Assembly (NCBI RefSeq): GCF_017591435.1
Contig: NC_059286.1
Location: 516,001 to 580,000 of the forward strand
Direction of reading: 5' to 3'
From: Portunus trituberculatus
Taxonomy: Eukaryota; Arthropoda; Malacostraca; Decapoda; Portunidae
Length of the DNA: 64,000 bases
This document shows positions 38,301 through 48,113 of the stretch, piece by piece (within the stretch, counting starts at the first letter, position 1; every line of letters starts with the position of its first letter). The notes below the pieces were generated by a model that was not told the DNA's origin, ran no database searches, and saw only the letters and a list, made by a program, of their open reading frames with translations. A program made the translations under genes and the position numbers.

Positions 38301-38667
38301 ATGTTGCAGAAATTGATAGTGAAAGTATTAGATGAAGTGTCAAGACACCCAAGGTCGACAGCAGAGGGGCAGTCCGACCTGGGGACATTTATGGTCCCCT
38401 CCCCAGAGGGGGACTCCGAGGCAGGGCGTGGTGAAGCCATTATTAAATTTTGATTTGAAGAGAGTGTAAAAGTGTAAGGTGTTGTAGTGTAGTGTAGGAA
38501 GTAGTAGAAGTTGTCTTTAGAGGGCAGGCTGCAGCTGCTCAATTGTATAAATGAGACCACAAAGGGAACCGGGAAGAGAGGACACGGGGAATCACTCAGT
38601 CTGCAGCACTGCCTACATCCCCGTAAGTACCTCTCCTGGAGTATTCCACCGGGCGGCAGGTGACTAC
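35354..38667 (-). mobile_element. Jockey-like LINE J2, close to full length, in copy B
   Basis: Minus-strand LINE with a poly(A) tail (T at 35354-35377), a single long ORF region and a ~200-bp 5' UTR reaching about 38667, where copy B resumes (GGGCTGTTCATCCGTGAC). It interrupts the RNase H of copy B just after GGTCTGGATG. A clear target-site duplication was not found; GGCAGCAGGT before and GGCGGCAGGT after the element are similar but not adjacent to both ends. No RNase H. Confidence 0.87.
35504..38440 (-). pseudogene. ORF2 of LINE J2: endonuclease and reverse transcriptase
   Basis: The probable start is the ATG at 38440 (MASPRPASES). Endonuclease: INFCNIRGLRSN, LFLTETQLS (~38230-38330), AYVRNDTTCS and GSSDHNLISV (~37680). 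Pre-RT: SRKAYGPDGVPPVVLK (~36950). RT: YGFRKGRSTGDLL (~36680), GLDISKAFDRVWH (~36590) and YADDTT (~36325). The C-terminus has GKLWNSLPVSVFPPAYDLNSFKRGV (split here as GKLWNSLPVSVFPP and AYDLNSFKRGV, ~35560). Frameshifts near 38150, 37900, 37200, 36830, 36500 and 35700 break it. Confidence 0.83.
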
Positions 38668-39440
38668 TGCCGGGCTGTTCATCCGTGACTACATCTCTGC
38701 CAATCTCTACACTGACACTGAGGTTTCCAGGCGACTCCCTGCACACATGTCTTCCACTAGAGCAGAACTGTATGCTGTACTGGAGGCACTCCATATTGTG
38801 GTGCCTCTCCATAAGAATGTATATTTCTTTATTGATAGTCAGGCTGCATTGTATGCCCTACAATCCACCTCCCCCATGGACTGTGAGCTAGTTAATAAGT
38901 GTCTTGATCTCATCCATGCCCTAGAAGGTGCTGGTGCCATGGTCCATTTCACCTGGATACTCTCTCATGTGGGTATCCCACTAAATGAAAAAGCAGACCA
39001 CCTTGCTCAGTGTGCCCTCCAAGATGACACAGTGGACCCTCGGTACACTCTGGGTTATGTTAAAAGTAGCATTATTGTACATAGTAGCATTAGTGATCAG
39101 TTGGAGCTTTGTTGCCATAGAGGCAGTAGCACTAGTCTTCATTATGCACGTGTCTCCCAGAGCTGTGCTTACACCTACGGGAGGCACACTGCATCACACG
39201 ACAGGGTGGCAATGAGGTTCAGATTAGGCTACAAATACTGTTGGGAAGTCAGTGCTTCTCCTGGTGTGTGCTGTGTGCTACACCAAGGGGACACACTCTG
39301 CGTCACTATATCATTGCTAAATTTAGACCACAAGGTCAACATGACTTGTATAGCCTCATTGACCATCTTCTAGACTCAACCACTCTCAGGCATATACTCA
39401 AGGAATATCCTCAGTTTGCCCCCAGACTGCAGGATGTTTA
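38668..39440 (+). pseudogene. Copy B ORF2, RNase H and C-terminus
   Basis: Continues the RNase H begun at 35289-35353 (YCDGSVNGS). Visible here: STRAELYAVLEAL with the catalytic Glu, YFFIDSQAALYAL with the second Asp, and SHVGIPLNEKADHLA with the last His/Asp region. The C-terminal part has a degraded cysteine motif (~39260) and a stop near 39440; the 3' UTR runs to the (TCAA)n tail. Confidence 0.83.
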
Positions 39441-39604
39441 GGCAATAAGGTGTGCAATATCTGTATTTATTTATTGAAGTACTTGTATTCTTGTTATGTA
39501 TACTGTCTAGTGTTAGATTTTTTATACTTTAACCTGGTCTTTGCCTCCTTTGTTGTATTTATTTATTAATTCAATAATAGATATATCAATCAATCAATCA
39601 ATCA

Positions 39605-41237
39605 GGTCCTTTAGTTCCGGCACCATCTTGTAGCAATCTTCTGTATCCGTTCTAATCTTTTTATATCTTTTTTTTAAGTTCGGAGTCCACACAACAGCTG
39701 CATATTCCAGCTTTGGACGTATCATGCTTGTGATGATTTTTTTTCATCATATCTTTGTCCATGAATTGAAATGCCACTCTTTTATTAGTCAACATTTTAT
39801 GATTATCCAAATATCTTGCTTATGTGTTTTTCAGGATTAAGATTTTCCTGTATAATCACTCCCAGATCTTTTCCCTCTTCAGTCTTCATTATTTGTTCCT
39901 CTCTCATCAGATAGTTATATACTGGTCTTCTTTTGCTCTTTCCTAGTACCATTACATGACATTTTTTGGCATTGAACTCCAATTTCCACTTCTTACTCCA
40001 CTCATAGATTTGTTTATATCTTCCTGTAACAGCAAACATTCCTCCCAGGTTTTCATAACTCTTAGCAGCTTTGCATCATCAGCAAATAAATTAATATAAC
40101 TGTTTGTCCCATTGTGAATGTCATTTACATAAATCTGAAACATAATGGGGGCTAACATTGACCCTTGTGGCACTCCGCTTGTCACTTTACCCCAAGATGA
40201 TTATATATCTCTCATCACAGTTCTCATCTCCCTGTCCTTCAAATAATCCCTTGTCCATTTTAAGAAAATTCCTTGCAGTCCTCCTATGTTCTCTAGTTTC
40301 TAAAGTAGTCATCCATGAGGGACTTTATCAAAAGCCATTTTTTATGACCAGGTATACTGTGTCCACCCATCCATCTCTGCTTTCTAGTCCTTCTATTACT
40401 CTCAAGTAGAAGCTTAATAAGTTTGACACACATGACCATCCTGTCCTGAACCCAAATTGTCTGTTTGTTATGACTTGTTCTTCCAGATGTTTAACCCATT
40501 TTTTCTTTGATAATTATTTCACACATCTTCCCCCATAATGCTTGTAAGTGACACTGGTCTGTAATTTAATGGCTCAATTGCCTTTCCTCTTTTAAATATG
40601 GGTATTACGTTGGCTGTCTTCCATTCTAGTGGAACTTTCCCTTCATTTAGTGAACTTGCAATTATTTCCCACATTGGATCCAGCAGTTGCTCTTTACGTT
40701 CTTTTAGAACTAGCCTGATACACCATCTGGCATCATTGCTTTCCTGACATCCAAATTATCCAATAATCTTCCAATATCCTCTTTGAGCACTGTGATTTCC
40801 TGTAATCCTTGGCAATGCAATGTCCTATTAGGTTCTATGAAATTTTCTGCAGTGAACACTGTTTTGAAGCTCTCATTCAATATTTCAAGGTTCTGTAAAA
40901 ATTTCTTCTGCAGTAAGCACTGTTTTAAAACTCTCATTCATTATTTCACACATTTCTTTCTCTGTTTGGTATGTCTTTCCTCCGTTAATTATTTTTTTCT
41001 ATTGTTTCCTTGTTCTTCATTTTGCCATTTATAAATTTGTAGAAAAGCTTGGGTTTATCTTTGCTTTTACTCACCACATCTTTCTCAAAGTTTCTTTCTT
41101 CCTCTCTCCTTACTGTAATATGTTCATTTCTTGCATCGTTATACTTCTGTCTGTTATTGTCATATCTCTGCTTTATGAGTTTCTTCCAAGCTTTATCTTT
41201 TGCCTTTTTAGTTTCTGTGCATCTAACATTGTACCAA
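39605..41237 (-). mobile_element. CR1-like LINE E3, 3' part
   Basis: Minus-strand RT region: SGVPQGSMLAPIMFQIYVND and NLFADDAKLL (~40070-40180), with upstream linker to 41237. The C-terminus is cut at 39605 where copy B's tail ends. The stretch 40797-41237 is repeated in inverted orientation at 42280-42720. The 5' half of the same element appears to be 48114-49760. Confidence 0.75.
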
Positions 41238-42010
41238 AGGTAAAGTATATATACAGTATATCATGTCGATAGGTTGGGCTCATGGCAACCACCTCTGACT
41301 CTAAAGTTGCCATCGCCCATGTCTCAGCTTTTCTCTAGTTTTTTTTACTTACTTTTCTTCAACAAGAGGAAGTGCAAATGCAGTTCCAGGACAAAGCACA
41401 GGCTGAGGTATAAGCGGCATGGTTTTGTTCTGGTTTATTTTGATTAGGCTTTGTCTTGGTTAGTGGGCCGTTTGCCTAGCATAACAAGAACACGGGCAGC
41501 TTGTGTGTGATAGTGTTCCTGGTTTCGTACCAAGAATCATGGCCCGCGTTCCGCGTATCATAGGCCACTGTGATAGCCCCTTAACATACAATACATTTAC
41601 CAAAAAGGAACTATATCAGACAATTTTCGATCATTATGGTGAACTGGTGTTGCTTGCAGCTAGTTGCAACTTGTAACTAGTAACAGTGATAGATAAGTCA
41701 CTGTGTGTGTGAATAACGTATAGAATAATAAATCAGAACAAATATTATAGGTTTGCAGGGTTGTGTGGCAACTAATCCAAGAGAGCTTTCTCTCAAGTGA
41801 TACAACTCCAAGAGTTTCTTTGTTGATGTTATTAACGTGTCCTGGTTCTAGTGAAGGTCACATCCAGCCTAGCACATGTAGGCCACATTGTATACTACAA
41901 ACAACTTTGCAGCTATTGAAAACTGAAGCATTTTGAGAAACCTGCCACATACCCCCAAAATTCCTCTCACGTACCCCTGGGGATACGCGTACTCAGGTTG
42001 AGAATCTCTG
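41238..42010. mobile_element. One end of a hAT-like element in CR1-like E3
   Basis: Ends at 42010 with GGTTGAGAATCTCTG, followed by CCTTAGTC (42011-42018). The matching other end is GGTTGAGAACCCCTG at 48099-48113 followed by GACTAAGG, the reverse complement of the same 8 bases. No transposase is visible. The piece includes a ~230-bp sequence (41350-41580) repeated at 45603-45832. Confidence 0.65.
41350..41580 (+). repeat. Direct repeat R, first copy
   Basis: About 230 bp (CTTACTTTTCTTCAACAAGA ... to ... CACTGTGATAGCCCC) recurring at 45603-45832 in the same orientation at about 95% identity. Not assigned to a known element. Confidence 0.85.
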
Positions 42011-42720
42011 CCTTAGTCCAATGAGAAGTGATCATGTGACATTAGAGCTGGAAATACAGGAGGAGGATGGGATAAGATACAGAGATGAATTAAAAAAAGA
42101 GAGATTAAATTATGAGAGAGCAGTTTGAAAAATCAAGGAACTTTTTTGCTGATATTGAATGGAGGAACATTATGTATGAAAGGACAGTACAAGGGAAATC
42201 TGAAATTTTGTTACAGAAGTATAATGAAGGAGTAAAGAAATGCGTACCTCTTTATAGAGTTAAGAAAAAAAATGCACGCTTGGTACAATGTTAGATGCAC
42301 AGAAACTAAAAAGGCAAAAGATAAAGCTTGGAAGAAACTCATAAAGCAGAGATATGACAATAACAGACAGAAGTATAACGATGCAAGAAATGAACATATT
42401 ACAGTAAGGAGAGAGGAAGAAAGAAACTTTGAGAAAGATGTGGTGAGTAAAAGCAAAGATAAACCCAAGCTTTTCTACAAATTTATAAATGGCAAAATGA
42501 AGAACAAGGAAACAATAGAAAAAAATAATTAACGGAGGGAAGACATACCAAACAGAGAAAGAAATGTGTGAAATAATGAATGAGAGTTTTAAAACAGTGC
42601 TTACTGCAGAAGAAATTTTTACAGAACCTTGAAATATTGAATGAGAGCTTCAAAACAGTGTTCACTGCAGAAAATTTCATAGAACCTAATAGGACATTGC
42701 ATTGCCAAGGATTACAGGAA
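42011..42720 (+). mobile_element. CR1-like LINE E3, middle part in plus orientation
   Basis: Plus-strand frame starting L-S-P-M-R-SDHVTLE, the end of the endonuclease, followed by LNYERAV, KYNEGVKKCVPLYR, the linker KKAKDKAWKKLIKQRYDN and HITVRREEERNFEKDVV. It continues exactly where the 48114-49760 piece stops (CIQYLSP) if the shared 8-bp TSD is counted once. Copy C begins at 42721. Confidence 0.75.
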
Positions 42721-45399
42721 GCAGACACAGAGTCACAGGATGCCATAGTTACTGTGGCTCGACACCTCATGGATCTGCGGCAGCAGGAAAGGAAGAAGTA
42801 CTGGGTCTCCTTCCTGGACAAGGTGCGCAGGACCCGTTCCCTTTGGGAGGTGTGGCACCATGTCAACAGCGTCCGGGGCAAGTCCAGACGGCAGGTGTGT
42901 GACCCTGATCCTGCAGGCAGGGCACGAGAACTCGTCTTGCAGTGGAAGGAAGCCTCATCCTTCTCTGGCCTTCCTGTGGAACACCAGGAGGCGCTTGATC
43001 AGCAAAGACCACGAAGGATGGAGTTGCTTTGTCACAGTGTTCCTCTGCTGGACGACACCTGTGTGCCTATCACGCATGACGAACTCCTCTCGGCAGTCAA
43101 GTTGGGCAAGTCAACATCTCCTGGCAAGGATGGCATCACCTATGATATCCTCAATGCTCTCCTGGAGGTAAAGGTAGACAACCCTATCTTGGATTTATTT
43201 AACGTCTTTCACTGCAGGCAAGCTTCCCTGCTCTTGGAAATCACCCATCGTCATCCCAATACCCAAAGGTGATGGCACATTCGCCCTATTTCTCTCACCA
43301 GCTGTCTGTGTAAGATGATGGAACGGGTAATATTGAACAGGCTTATATACAAGGTGGGCCATGTACTCTCTGGCAATGTACATGGCTTCATAAAAGGTCA
43401 CTCTACAAGTCATTGTTTTGTTGAGTGTCTTATAAATAAGGATGCTACCTGCAGAGCTTTCATTGATCTCAAGGGTGCCTTTGACAGGGCCAACAAAGAT
43501 GTTATTATGGAGGAACTCATTCTCAAAGGTGTCAAAGGTAGATTATTAGGATGGATCAGGGACTATTTGTACAATAGAACAGCACAGGTTTGGTTTCAAG
43601 GTGCAGTCTCTTCTGAGGAAGTTTTTGAGCTTGGAACACCACAGGATGTTGTTCTTAGTCCAATGCTTTTTAATGGTTTAATGGACAAAATTGCCCGGTT
43701 CCTTTCCGCCGGGCACCCAGGTCCTCATCTATGCTGATGACATACTCCTCCAATGCCCCACACCCAGGATTCTCCAGGTTGCTTTGTCACAACTGGCAGT
43801 GTTGTGTGTCCAAATGGGACTTGATTAATGAATGTAAAACAAAATTTCAAGCTAAAGGGAAGGTCTCTTGGCTGCCCACTGTAAATAACATCCCCATCCC
43901 TAGAGTTCATATACACAAATACCTGGGTGTTCAGATGAGCTTTAGGAAGTCTCTTCAAGCCGTCCACTATGTTCGAGACCTCTGTCTACCATGGCTAGCA
44001 CCACTTCGGCTGCTAGCCAACAGGGGTCTGGGGGCGGGCATTCCAGTCCTAAGAATGTTCTATATATCTGTCATACGGTCCCTTATTGATAATGCTGCCC
44101 CTTTTTTAATACAGTTTAGTGCCACTCAACTCCGTCCCCTGGAGCTTGTACAGAATGAAGCCATGCGGATAATCTTGGGATGCCCCAGGACTGCACGGAT
44201 TGAAGTCCTCAGAGCTGAACTGCACCTGCCGAGTATTATGTGTAGGGTACAGGAAATTACTTGTTGCACAATTAGTCGGATGCTATCCACGGGCTCTGAC
44301 TCTCTAAAGGGATCACAGACCCTCCTGTATCATGATTCTCGCACTCCAACACCATACCTCAGGAAGATCTTGGGAGTACTGACAAGTGTAGGTGTAGTCG
44401 AGGCTTGTATTAACATTGTTATGTCACCACTGCAACCCGCCTGGAACCCTCACCGTGTCAGAGTTGATATTCACTCACTGCATCAGCCCAAGAGGGACTG
44501 GCTCCCTCATGTGCTGCAAGACATGTTCATGACTAAATTGTCCAAGTACCCACACTTTGAGGCTATTCATGTTTATTGTGATGGGTCAGTCAATGGCAGC
44601 AGGTCTGGATGTGGGCTGTTCATCCGTGACTACATCTCTGCCAGTCTCTACACTGACACTGGGGTTTCCAGGCAGCTCCCTGCACCCATGTCCTCCTCTA
44701 GAGCAGAACTGTATACTGTTCTGGAGGCGCTCCACATTGTGCGCCTCTCCATAAGAATGTATATTTCTTTATTGACAGTCAGGCTGCATTGTACGCCCTT
44801 CAATCCACCTCCCCCATGGACTGTGACCTAGTTAATAAGTGTCTTGATCTCATCCACGCCCTTGAAGGTGCTGGTGCCACGGTCCATTTTATCTGGATAC
44901 TCTCTCATGTGGGTATCCCACTAAATGAAAAAGCAGACCACCTTGCTCAGTGTGCCCTACAAGATGACACAGTGAACCCTGGCACTGAGTACACTCTGGG
45001 TTATGTCAAGAGTAGCATTAAGGACTTTTTACAAAGTAGCATTATTGATCAGTTGGAGCTTTGTTGTCATAGGGGCAGTAGCACTAGTCTTCACTATGCA
45101 CGTGTCTCCCAGAGCTGTGCTTACACCTACGGGAGACATACTGCATCACATGACAGGGTGGCAATGAGGCTCAGATTAGGCTGCAAATACTTTTGGGAAG
45201 TCAGTGCTTCTCCTGGTGTGTGCTGTGTGCTACACCAAGGGGACACACTCTGCGTCACTATATCATGGAATGTCCTCTCATTGCTAAATTTAGGCCACAA
45301 GGTCAGCATGACTTGTACAGCCTCATTGACCATCTCCTAGACTCTGCCACCCTCAAGGAAATACTCAGGGAATATCCTCAGTTTTCTCCCAGACTGTAG
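42721..45399 (+). pseudogene. ORF2 of copy C: RT and RNase H
   Basis: Frame 42580-43272 carries the RT linker and GKDGITYDILNALLE; 43315-43737 has GHSTSHCF, IDLKGAFDRANKD and GTPQDVVLSPMLF, in which the usual QGG is changed to QDV; the YADD region follows at ~43730. Frame 43731-44831 has the thumb and RNase H start (YCDGSVNGSRSGCG, SSRAELYTVLEAL). After a shift near 44745 comes the rest of RNase H (SHVGIPLNEKADHLAQ, 44789-45340). Only a few frameshifts, so it is the youngest copy of the family here. The endonuclease is missing. Confidence 0.85.
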
Positions 45400-45602
45400 G
45401 ATGTCTTAGGCAATAAGTGTGCAATATGTGTATTTATTTATTGAAATACTTGTATTCTTGCTGTGTTTACTGTCCAGAGTTATTTTTGTGATACTTTAAC
45501 CTTAAGTCCTTGCCCAGGGGGTGGGTGGCAAGGCCCATCCTCCTCCTTTGTTGTAATTATTTATTAATTCAACAATAAATGTATTAATCAATCAATCAAT
45601 CT
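42721..45602 (+). mobile_element. I-like non-LTR retrotransposon, copy C
   Basis: Same family as copies A and B, 5' truncated in the RT linker (starts GCAGACACAGAGTCAC) with an intact 3' end and a (TCAA)n tail at about 45585-45602. It is uninterrupted and serves as the reference for reading the insertions in copy B. Left flank is CR1-like E3 and right flank is repeat R, so it sits at a rearrangement breakpoint. Confidence 0.87.
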
Positions 45603-45905
45603 TACTTTTCTTTAACAAGAGGAAGTACAAATGCAGTTCCTGGACAAAGCACAGGCTGAGGTATAAGCGGCATGGTTTTGTTCTGGTTTATTTTCATTAG
45701 GCTTTGTCTTGGTTAGTGGGCCGTTTGCCTAACATAACAAGAACACGGGCAGCTTGTGTGTGAGTGTTCCTGGTTTCGTACCAAGAACCATGGCCCACGT
45801 TCCGCATATCATAAGCCAGTGTGATAGCCCCTTTAGTCACATAGTGTCTCCCTGTGAGATACCAGTTCCTATCGACACTACCTCATAGAAACATACTAAT
45901 ATTAA

Positions 45906-47940
45906 CCCAAATAAGCCCATGGTTGCATTTTCACAACACAAAACATGCCCATACAAGTTTTCACTTGTACTCTAAGGAAAGAACGTGAGAGGGAATTTGA
46001 GCACGTCAGTGTGTAGCCAACACTCGTAGCTACTGGTTCAATTTTCTTTTTCTCCTGCAGAGAGAGCTGTTTACTTTTCAGAATTCCAAGAAGTGTCACA
46101 AAAATTTGACCCATCATGTCTTCTTACAAAAAGAAGTAAGTATCGTGTGTTTTGTTTAGTCGAGTCTCCATTCACTAGTAAATCATAAGACGATGGATTC
46201 TAGTATCCATTATATTCATTATGTATAACATTTGTGATTTTGTGTACTTTCTATGAATCCATAAAATTTATCTTTTTTTACTGATGCGAAAATGCAACCA
46301 TGGACAGTCTGCCCCTTGTTGATGTTGCGTTATCAGATCGGTGGGATACATGATTGACGACAACACGATATAATTATGAGTTATATGCAGAAGAAAGAGA
46401 GAGGGAGAAAAATATATATATAATCGCTCTTTGCTATAAAGTTTTTAGGAAGCCTACTGTGTTTACAATTTTAGTTTATAGCCTAGCATTTAGAATCAGA
46501 TTTTTTTTTCCAGTTGTACTATTTTTTTTTTCTTTCAATTTTACAGGCCTTTGAGGGTGCAAGAAATTTTAGAAGAGATAGAAAATTGTATCGGGGACAA
46601 TTCCAGTTGAGAAGATGAAGATGAAATGATAGAATCAGAAAACCAAATAACAGTCTACATACAACCTCCAGCTGACGGGAACGAGACGGAAGAAGATTCT
46701 GGAGATAAAGATCATGTTGAGATTAGAAATCTTCCTGGATCCCAACTTTGAGGAGAAACCGTTTTGATGAAATCATGAAACATGTGCATGCAGCTGACAA
46801 CACTGATCTTGATAAAGAGGACAAGTTTGCCAAAGTGTGTCCTATTCTGGACATTCTAAATGAACGTTTTCTGAAGTATGGCGAAGTCTTTGGTCCAACT
46901 TCAATATCTATCAATGAATCGATGGTCTCGTACTATGGAGGACATCCAACTAAACAATTCATCCGTGGTAAACCTATTCGCTGGGGTTATAAAGCATGGA
47001 TAGCAGCTTCTCTATTAGGATATTCTTATTTCATTGATTTGTATCAAGGAAAACATCGAGCAAAGAGTGACAGCTGCTACAAAGATACTTATGGCCTAGG
47101 TGGAGAAGTAGTTCTAAAAATGCTCGATAGACTTGAGTCTCAGTACCCTGGAAGAAAATTTTCTCTATTCTTTGATAACTTCTTCACGTCAATCAGACTC
47201 TTGGAGACAATCAAAGAAAGAGGACACTCTGCGACTGGAACAGTTCGTAGCAACAGAACAGAAAAGTGTCCCCTGAGCAATGCCAAACAGTTTGAGAAAC
47301 GTTCACGATGAAGTGAAGAGCATTTTCTTGAGAAAGACTCAGGTATTTTAGTAGTAATGTGGAACGATAATGGTGTGGTTACCATGGCATCTACACACTA
47401 TGGTGTGCAACCTTTCAAACAAGTTCAACGTTGGTCAGTAGCTGAACGCAAAAGGGTTATGATACCCATGCCTTCAGTAATTGGATTGTACAACTCCAAC
47501 GTGGGTGGAGTAGATAGGCTAGACCAGAACGTAGCCAAATATCGCATTGCAATCCAGGGAAAAAAATGGTACATCCCAATTCTATCATATTTACTAAATG
47601 TATGTAAATTTTGTAGTAATCTTTTTTTCCAATAAACAAAAGCACAAAGTAATTGTTTAATGCTCCCCTTACATAATCAAGATATCTCACTAACCTTTCA
47701 ATATAACAAACAGCATAAAATTGCTGTGGATTACTGTGACCACCGTTGCGACTTCACAACACGATCATGTTGTATTGTACCCATCGTTGCGTTATCGCAA
47801 CAAAGTTATTTTTCAAATTATAAGTAAAGTATGCAGTTTGAGTCCAAAATAACACTTAATATCTCTGTGGAGTCATTTTCTATTATATCTCAGATGTAGA
47901 GCTCATTCCAAGAACCTTGTTTTTTACGGGCTTATATGGG
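45906..47940 (+). mobile_element. piggyBac element with TTAA duplications
   Basis: The element starts CCCAAATAAGCCC (45906) and its other end reads CCCATATAAGCCC on the minus strand, giving terminal inverted repeats that begin CCC. TTAA flanks it on both sides (45902-45905 and 47941-47944), the exact target of piggyBac. 2035 bp, with a decayed transposase on the plus strand. Confidence 0.93.
46116..47635 (+). pseudogene. piggyBac transposase, internally deleted
   Basis: A probable first exon starts at ATG 46116 (MSSYKK) and ends at GTAAGT (46136). An acceptor AG at 46545-46546 leads to PLRVQEILEEIENCIGD, then a TGA at about 46608. After a shift near 46745 the core reads LRRNRFDEIMKHVHA, SINESMVSYYGGH, KPIRWGYKAW, LYQGK and LFFDNFFTS (46750-47311), with the D of FFDN matching a catalytic Asp of piggyBac transposases. 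NVGGVDRLDQNVAKYR (~47490) supplies the later Asp pair. The early catalytic region (between 46680 and 46750) and the C-terminal Cys-rich domain are missing. Total length is well under the usual ~550-600 residues. Confidence 0.85.
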
Positions 47941-48113
47941 TTAATTAAAAATGTCTGCTCCCCATATAAACACAATTTGAACTTAATAAAGTAAGTCAAT
48001 AAACCATGCATTTATTGTTACCCTTCCAGACGCTGCATTGTGGGTAAGGGGTACATGATCAATACTGAAAGACTTCGAGGGGTACATAAGATTAAAAAGG
48101 TTGAGAACCCCTG

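Larger units (their letters stand above)
21069..39604 (+). mobile_element. I-like LINE copy B, split into five pieces by nested insertions
   Basis: The pieces align head to tail with uninterrupted copies A and C: 21069-22428, 24402-24468, 32826-32997, 35289-35353 and 38668-39604. Between them sit a hAT-like element (22429-24401), a Tigger-type element (24469-32823), a second Tigger-type element (32998-35288) and LINE J2 (35354-38667). The first three insertions are bounded by target-site duplications. The 3' end is a (TCAA)n tail at 39583-39604, as in copy C. The 5' end is truncated in the RT linker at 21069. The element proper is only about 2.6 kb but now spans 18.5 kb. Confidence 0.88.
40797..42720. 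repeat. 441-bp near-perfect inverted repeat
   Basis: Arms 40797-41237 and 42280-42720 are reverse complements with roughly one mismatch seen by eye, separated by about 1.04 kb. Both are CR1-like E3 linker sequence. Confidence 0.9.
45603..48113. mobile_element. Other end of the hAT-like element, holding a piggyBac
   Basis: Starts with repeat R (45603-45832), contains the piggyBac at 45906-47940 and ends with GGTTGAGAACCCCTG (48099-48113) next to GACTAAGG (48114-48121). No hAT transposase was recognised in either part. Confidence 0.6.

Noticed and set aside
35330..38670. Target-site duplication for LINE J2 (GGCAGCAGGT / GGCGGCAGGT)
   Set aside because: The similar 10-mers are not directly adjacent to both element ends and differ by one base; likely chance.
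38057..38812. 251-residue minus-strand ORF as one protein
   Set aside because: It starts antisense in copy B and crosses the J2 5' end and UTR; the real J2 frame begins at 38440.
41049..41243. Leu/Ser-rich 64-residue plus-strand ORF, also at 42211-42468 minus
   Set aside because: Antisense of the CR1-like linker in both arms of the inverted repeat.
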